Shown piece after piece: positions 60,201 through 64,000 of a DNA stretch of 64,000 nt (its first letter is position 1; each line of letters starts with the position of its first letter). This DNA is from Hemileia vastatrix (taxonomy: Eukaryota > Basidiomycota > Pucciniomycetes > Pucciniales > Zaghouaniaceae). The stretch is from NCBI GenBank assembly GCA_030280995.1, contig JASXTE010000017.1, forward strand, positions 19,964,498 to 20,028,497. The letters run 5' to 3'. A model generated the notes under the pieces. The model searched no databases and was not told the DNA's origin. It was given only the letters and a program-made list of their open reading frames with translations. The position numbers were made by a program, and so were the translations under genes.

Positions 60201-62549
60201 TAAACTAATCTTCATTTCATGATCTTTTACAAGGCCAAGTTCATTTGTACCATGTGCAAAAGCCATTGGAAAAGCTTTAATTAATTCCAAAATATTATTT
60301 TTCTCAGTTTTACTTATCTGAGTGCCAAATGATGCTTTTGAAATTTCTGTTTCCAGAAGTTCCATCTCATTGGATTCTCTTCCTTTAGACGGGGAATTTC
60401 TTACTGACTCAATGTGTAAGACTGTGTTAAAAGAATTTATTTTAAATTTCCTCTTACCAATCATGCCAATTGTAAAATTGTTATTAGGAGGGTCTAATTT
60501 TACACCAAATTTAGTCAGAATATCATTTCCAATGATAAAACAGTTACTACAGTTAGTATTATCCATTACTACAAAGTCACAAGTTACTCTTACATAAACA
60601 TGTTGATTTTTAAAGAAAACAGCAGCTTTGTATTTACCAATGGGGTGTAGCACTGATCCAAAACCTCTCCAATTTTTATTTTGAAGTGGTTCAAGCTTAA
60701 ACTTATATTCACTATCAATTTTCTGTAATGTATTAGTGGAAACAACAGAACCAGCAGCTCCTGTGTCCAGTACTATATTAACATTTTCACCAGAAATGAT
60801 AGCTGGAACCGTGATAGGTGTCATTCTAAAGTTATCAGCTTGTATATCCTTAATGATTTCAGCATCCTCAAAATTCATTAAAGATTCATTTGAGTCCATA
60901 TTTAATATTGGATTTTCAAAGATGGACAAATCATCTTCCAACATACAGACTTCATTTTCATCACTATATGAGATATTGCTGTCATAATCACTTGATTCTT
61001 TACTTTTTTCAGTTTCAGTTTCAGATTCACGTTGATTTTCAACAATATTTATGTTTTTCTCACATTTGTGACCTTTGACCCAAGGTTTGTTACACTTATA
61101 ACAAGTATTTGTTTCATACTTCTTAGGTACTACAGGTGCAGTAGGTTTTTTCTGCTTCTCCTGAAGTGTTTTTGAATTCTGAGTTTTTACAGGTTCAACA
61201 TTTTGTTTATAAGTGGAATACCTTGATTCATACTTATGGTTTAATAATATTTCATTGCAAATATTAATAAAGTCAGAATATTCAGTAACATTTAATGTTC
61301 TAGCTACAACAATGTCTCTGACAGATATAGGTAATTTATATATTATCTTATCTTTCCATAAGTTAAAATCCATATGAGGCTCAATGGCTTTTAATATTTT
61401 GTTTAAATTCATTAAAAATACCATAGGTTTTTCACCATTCAACGGATTATACCTAGTCTTCTCATAAAGTCTCTGCTGAGTAAGCCTGAATTTAGAACCT
61501 CCAAATTGTTTTTCAATAAGTTGTTTCCATTCAGCCAAAGAGTAGCCTCTACCCTCACTTAAGACAGCTTCAAACCATAATAAAGCAACATCCTTAAATA
61601 AAGAAATTAATTTTGATGTTATCTCTTCATCTGGTAACTTATATGAGAATTTCAAGTTGTCAATTCTTTGAATAAAATGTTGCCAATCAGAGCTGGCTTC
61701 CCCATCATAAGTTGGGTACTGATCTATCTTAGGCCAGTTTTTCTGATTGGATTTTATCTCACTAATCTTAGGTAAATTCAACAACTCATTTACTTTTGAT
61801 AAATGGTCTTGTATTTCTTCCTGCACGGATATGTGACTTACATTTTCAGATTTGACACTACCACCAGATGGTTTTAATTGTGGTGGTATAGGGAAGGAAT
61901 GAGATTCACTTTTGCCAATGAAAGGATTATTATTATATTGATTATAATTATGATTATCCTGGTTCATTAGTAGATTGGCAGTTTCAATCTCAACTTTAGT
62001 TAATCTTTGTAGCAACTCAGAGACACTTTGATTTGTCTGGGCAAAAGACAACTTTGTTCTTGATTCAGTTTTTAATAAATGTGTTTCATATAATTTTTCT
62101 AACTCACAGAGTTTGTTTGAAAGGTCATTATATTTATTACTTAATGAATCATGTTTAAGAGTTAGAGAAAAATGTTTTTTCTCTAATTCTTTGTTGCGTG
62201 TTGCTAATTGAGAAATGTTTGATGTCAAGGATGAAATTGTATCACTAGTGAGCTTAACTGTCTTTTCCTCACAATCAGTCATTCTATTCCACAATGCTGA
62301 AACAATTCTATGGGCAGTTGGATTATTGTTAAAATATTCCATGTCCTCCTTTTCAATTCTCTCACTCTCCTGTGAACTTCTCATCTCACTAGTAGGTGGT
62401 TGCAACTGAGGATTAACTGTATTATCATTGTAAATAGTACTGTTATTGTGGACAAAAGACAAGTCAGGTGTATCTACTCTAAAACCTAAATTTCTTAAAT
62501 CCTCCTCTATTTTTTGTACAGATTTAACATCAATAGAATTACCTATATT
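57272..62549 (-). pseudogene. A2 gag-pol polyprotein, few breaks
   Basis: The frame opens after a TAA at 62550-62552. Gag, the knuckle CYKCNKPWVKGHKC (near 61100), a protease with intact LDTGAAGSV (near 60760) and RT up to EMIEGW are in one frame to 59712, where a TAA sits just before the YIDD region. A second stop is near 59596. Then one frame runs 59567-58737 (RNase H, YTDAS). Shifts near 58735 and 58365 separate it from the integrase core and chromodomain tail (58369-57272). So it is dead by about four lesions, yet each domain is well kept. It is younger than A1, whose protease Asp is also lost. Confidence 0.92.
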
Positions 62550-62590
62550 TTAATTATCAGTATTATGTTCAATCTAAGAGGGTAATCTAC

Positions 62591-63136
62591 TTACCAAGGG
62601 ATGGTTGCCAGTCCTGATTTTTGGTGCTTTTTTCCTTTGTAAGGGTGAGCTGAGGAAGTCAGATGAGGGGGTGGATCCCTGTTGCAACTGTGGCTTGTCC
62701 ACTGTTGGTGAAACCAGTCCCATTTCCATTTGTCTACCAGGATTTTCTCCTGGGAGTGAGCTGACCCGCCTTGGATAGGGGGTTGCTGATTTGACTGACT
62801 GGGCTGGCATCCTTTAATTCTGCCAATGCCTGATTCATCTGCTGAAACCCTACCTTGCAATTGTTTTGCAACTGCTCTACCTCTTTGAACATGAGTGATT
62901 TTGATTCCTCCAACTTCAGAACCTGTTTGGCCAGGTGGGAAAGTTGATCCTGAAGAGGAGGAGAAGTCTTTTTTATAGTTATCTTTTTTAAGAGGGTGTC
63001 CTTTTCCTCTATACTAATGCTTTCTGGCTGGGGGTACTGTTGGCCCTCCATGGTGATGTCCTGGAAAGTTTTTGTTAGCTTTAGACCTGGTATTATAAGC
63101 AGGCTTTTCACTTACACTGTCCTGGGGAGCACTCAT
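62591..63136 (-). pseudogene. A2 ORF1, one frameshift
   Basis: Exon 1 is 63136-63116 (MSAPQDS). Intron 1 is 63115-63061 (55 nt, GTAAGT, GCTAAC, TTTCCAG). Exon 2 is from 63060. A one-base shift near 62800 separates the coiled-coil half (to about 62810) from the KWKWDW and basic half (62810-62591, ending ATIPW-stop). Intron 2 (62594-62543, 52 nt) is present. The overlapping unspliced frame is closed early by a TAG. Confidence 0.7.
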
Positions 63137-63647
63137 ATTGTTAAGAATGACAATATTTTACGTCTACAAAAGGAAAAACTCTATGGAATTAGTAGACAAA
63201 AGATATTAGCAATTATATTACTAATAAAAAAGCAATGGAGCTTACCCTGAATTTATATCTTTATTTATTTAAATAAAATGTAAGAAAAATTAGAAAAAAT
63301 CTGTTAAAAATATAATAATAAGTTTAACTAGACCTCTATAAGGGTGAATAATTAGATTACCAAGCTTTAACCAAATACCAATTTAATTGGGTGTTATATT
63401 GGTGTCCAAATACCAAGTGAAATTGGGTTTATATTGGGTACAGTTACTACTGTAAATATCTAATTTTTATGATAAAAAATTAGTACAATTATTTTAAGGG
63501 TTCTTTTCCGCAATCAATGAGTTATGATGACCCAAATAATATGCAGCAGACCCAAATATTTGGTTAATTTTGAGCTGTACTAAGGTAAAAATCACGTCCC
63601 AAGGCTTATACTAAATAATAAGTAAAATATAAGGAAAGACCCCCAAT
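63137..63647 (-). other. A2 untranslated leader
   Basis: Collinear with A1 6740-7205 plus 16509-16555. A likely 5'-UTR intron is 63245-63164 (82 nt). At 63597-63608 it retains the uninterrupted CACTA target site CCCAAGGCTTAT. Confidence 0.6.
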
Positions 63648-64000
63648 TGTCAGTATAGTCTAGTATATAAGTATGATATAATAGTGTTTATTTATGGTCC
63701 TACTACTTATTGATAAATGATTTAGTGATTAAACCTCAGGGGAAGACTAATAGAATAGTTATACTCAAATAAAACTCACAATACTTGGATTTTAATGCGT
63801 GCTAGTGGTGGAAAATAGATGAATAAAATATAGTTATAGCTTTATATAAAGATAAAATAAATTTATAGTGGCTTTATAATATACTTCTAAATGTTAATAA
63901 TTGTATAGTAGTGTTTGTTGGATTTGTAGTAATTGAATGATGATAAATAACCGTCAAAATCCCTCCTTACCTATACCCAAATCCACTGGAGTGCACAGAC
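63648..64000 (-). repeat. Element A2 5' LTR, partial (window ends)
   Basis: Matches the first about 350 bp of 55972-57150 with few differences. The outer part lies beyond the window. Confidence 0.92.

Larger units (their letters stand above)
55972..64000 (-). mobile_element. Ty3/Gypsy chromovirus element A2, lightly damaged, 5' LTR truncated by window
   Basis: The 3' LTR is 55972-57150, a polypurine tract GGGGTGAGGGAG (minus strand) follows at about 57151-57162, and the internal region runs to 63647. A primer-site-like ATTGGGGGTCTTTCC (minus strand) lies at about 63633-63647 and the 5' LTR starts at 63648. It is the closest relative of A1 but keeps longer frames. The left flank is GAAAT; the right flank is outside the window. 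Confidence 0.94.

Overview
This window looks like AT-rich, repeat-swollen nuclear DNA of a fungus, most likely a rust (Pucciniales). The evidence is one multi-intron host gene of a fungal SMP/C2 tether family with about 50-110 nt introns, a SANT/Myb-like gene relic of a type I associate with rusts, and Ty3/Gypsy (Metaviridae) chromoviruses throughout. The species cannot be fixed from the sequence alone. No tRNA, rRNA or CRISPR was seen.

Layout. 1-18510: minus-strand Gypsy element A1 (3' LTR cut by the window edge), broken by a 9.3 kb non-coding CACTA-like transposon (7206-16508) and by two insertions of a short solo LTR (family E). 18511-21325: intergenic, with a three-unit diverged repeat. 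21326-25987: the one intact host gene, 14 exons on the minus strand. 27001-27813 and 37804-37884: a SANT-like pseudogene split by Gypsy element B (27814-37803). B is young and apparently complete, with near-identical LTRs and a CTTAT target duplication. 38195-51485: an inverted repeat holding a four-layer nest. A family-B-like solo LTR (ATCCT duplication) is split by element C (GTATT duplication), which is itself split by a family-A solo LTR (AATTT duplication). 51600-54690: a decayed Gypsy relic of a second lineage, D. 54695-55971: an inverted copy of element C's leader. 55972-64000: minus-strand element A2, whose 5' LTR runs off the window.

How the parts work. Families A, B and C share one architecture: LTR, leader, a small spliced ORF1, then Gag (coiled coil, capsid, unusual zinc knuckle), aspartic protease, RT, RNase H, integrase and a C-terminal chromodomain. 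The most notable point is ORF1. In all four copies (A1, A2, B, C) a phase-0 GTRAGT donor a few codons after the first ATG joins, across a 55-58 nt intron, to a different reading frame. That frame encodes a conserved coiled-coil protein with a KW(K/L)WDW motif. A second 52-58 nt intron-like segment sits exactly at the ORF1 stop and leaves gag-pol in the +1 frame. This looks like a real, possibly undescribed, spliced accessory ORF. A second notable structure is the array of about 605 bp units, each with a 46 bp near-perfect palindrome, filling the giant non-autonomous CACTA element.
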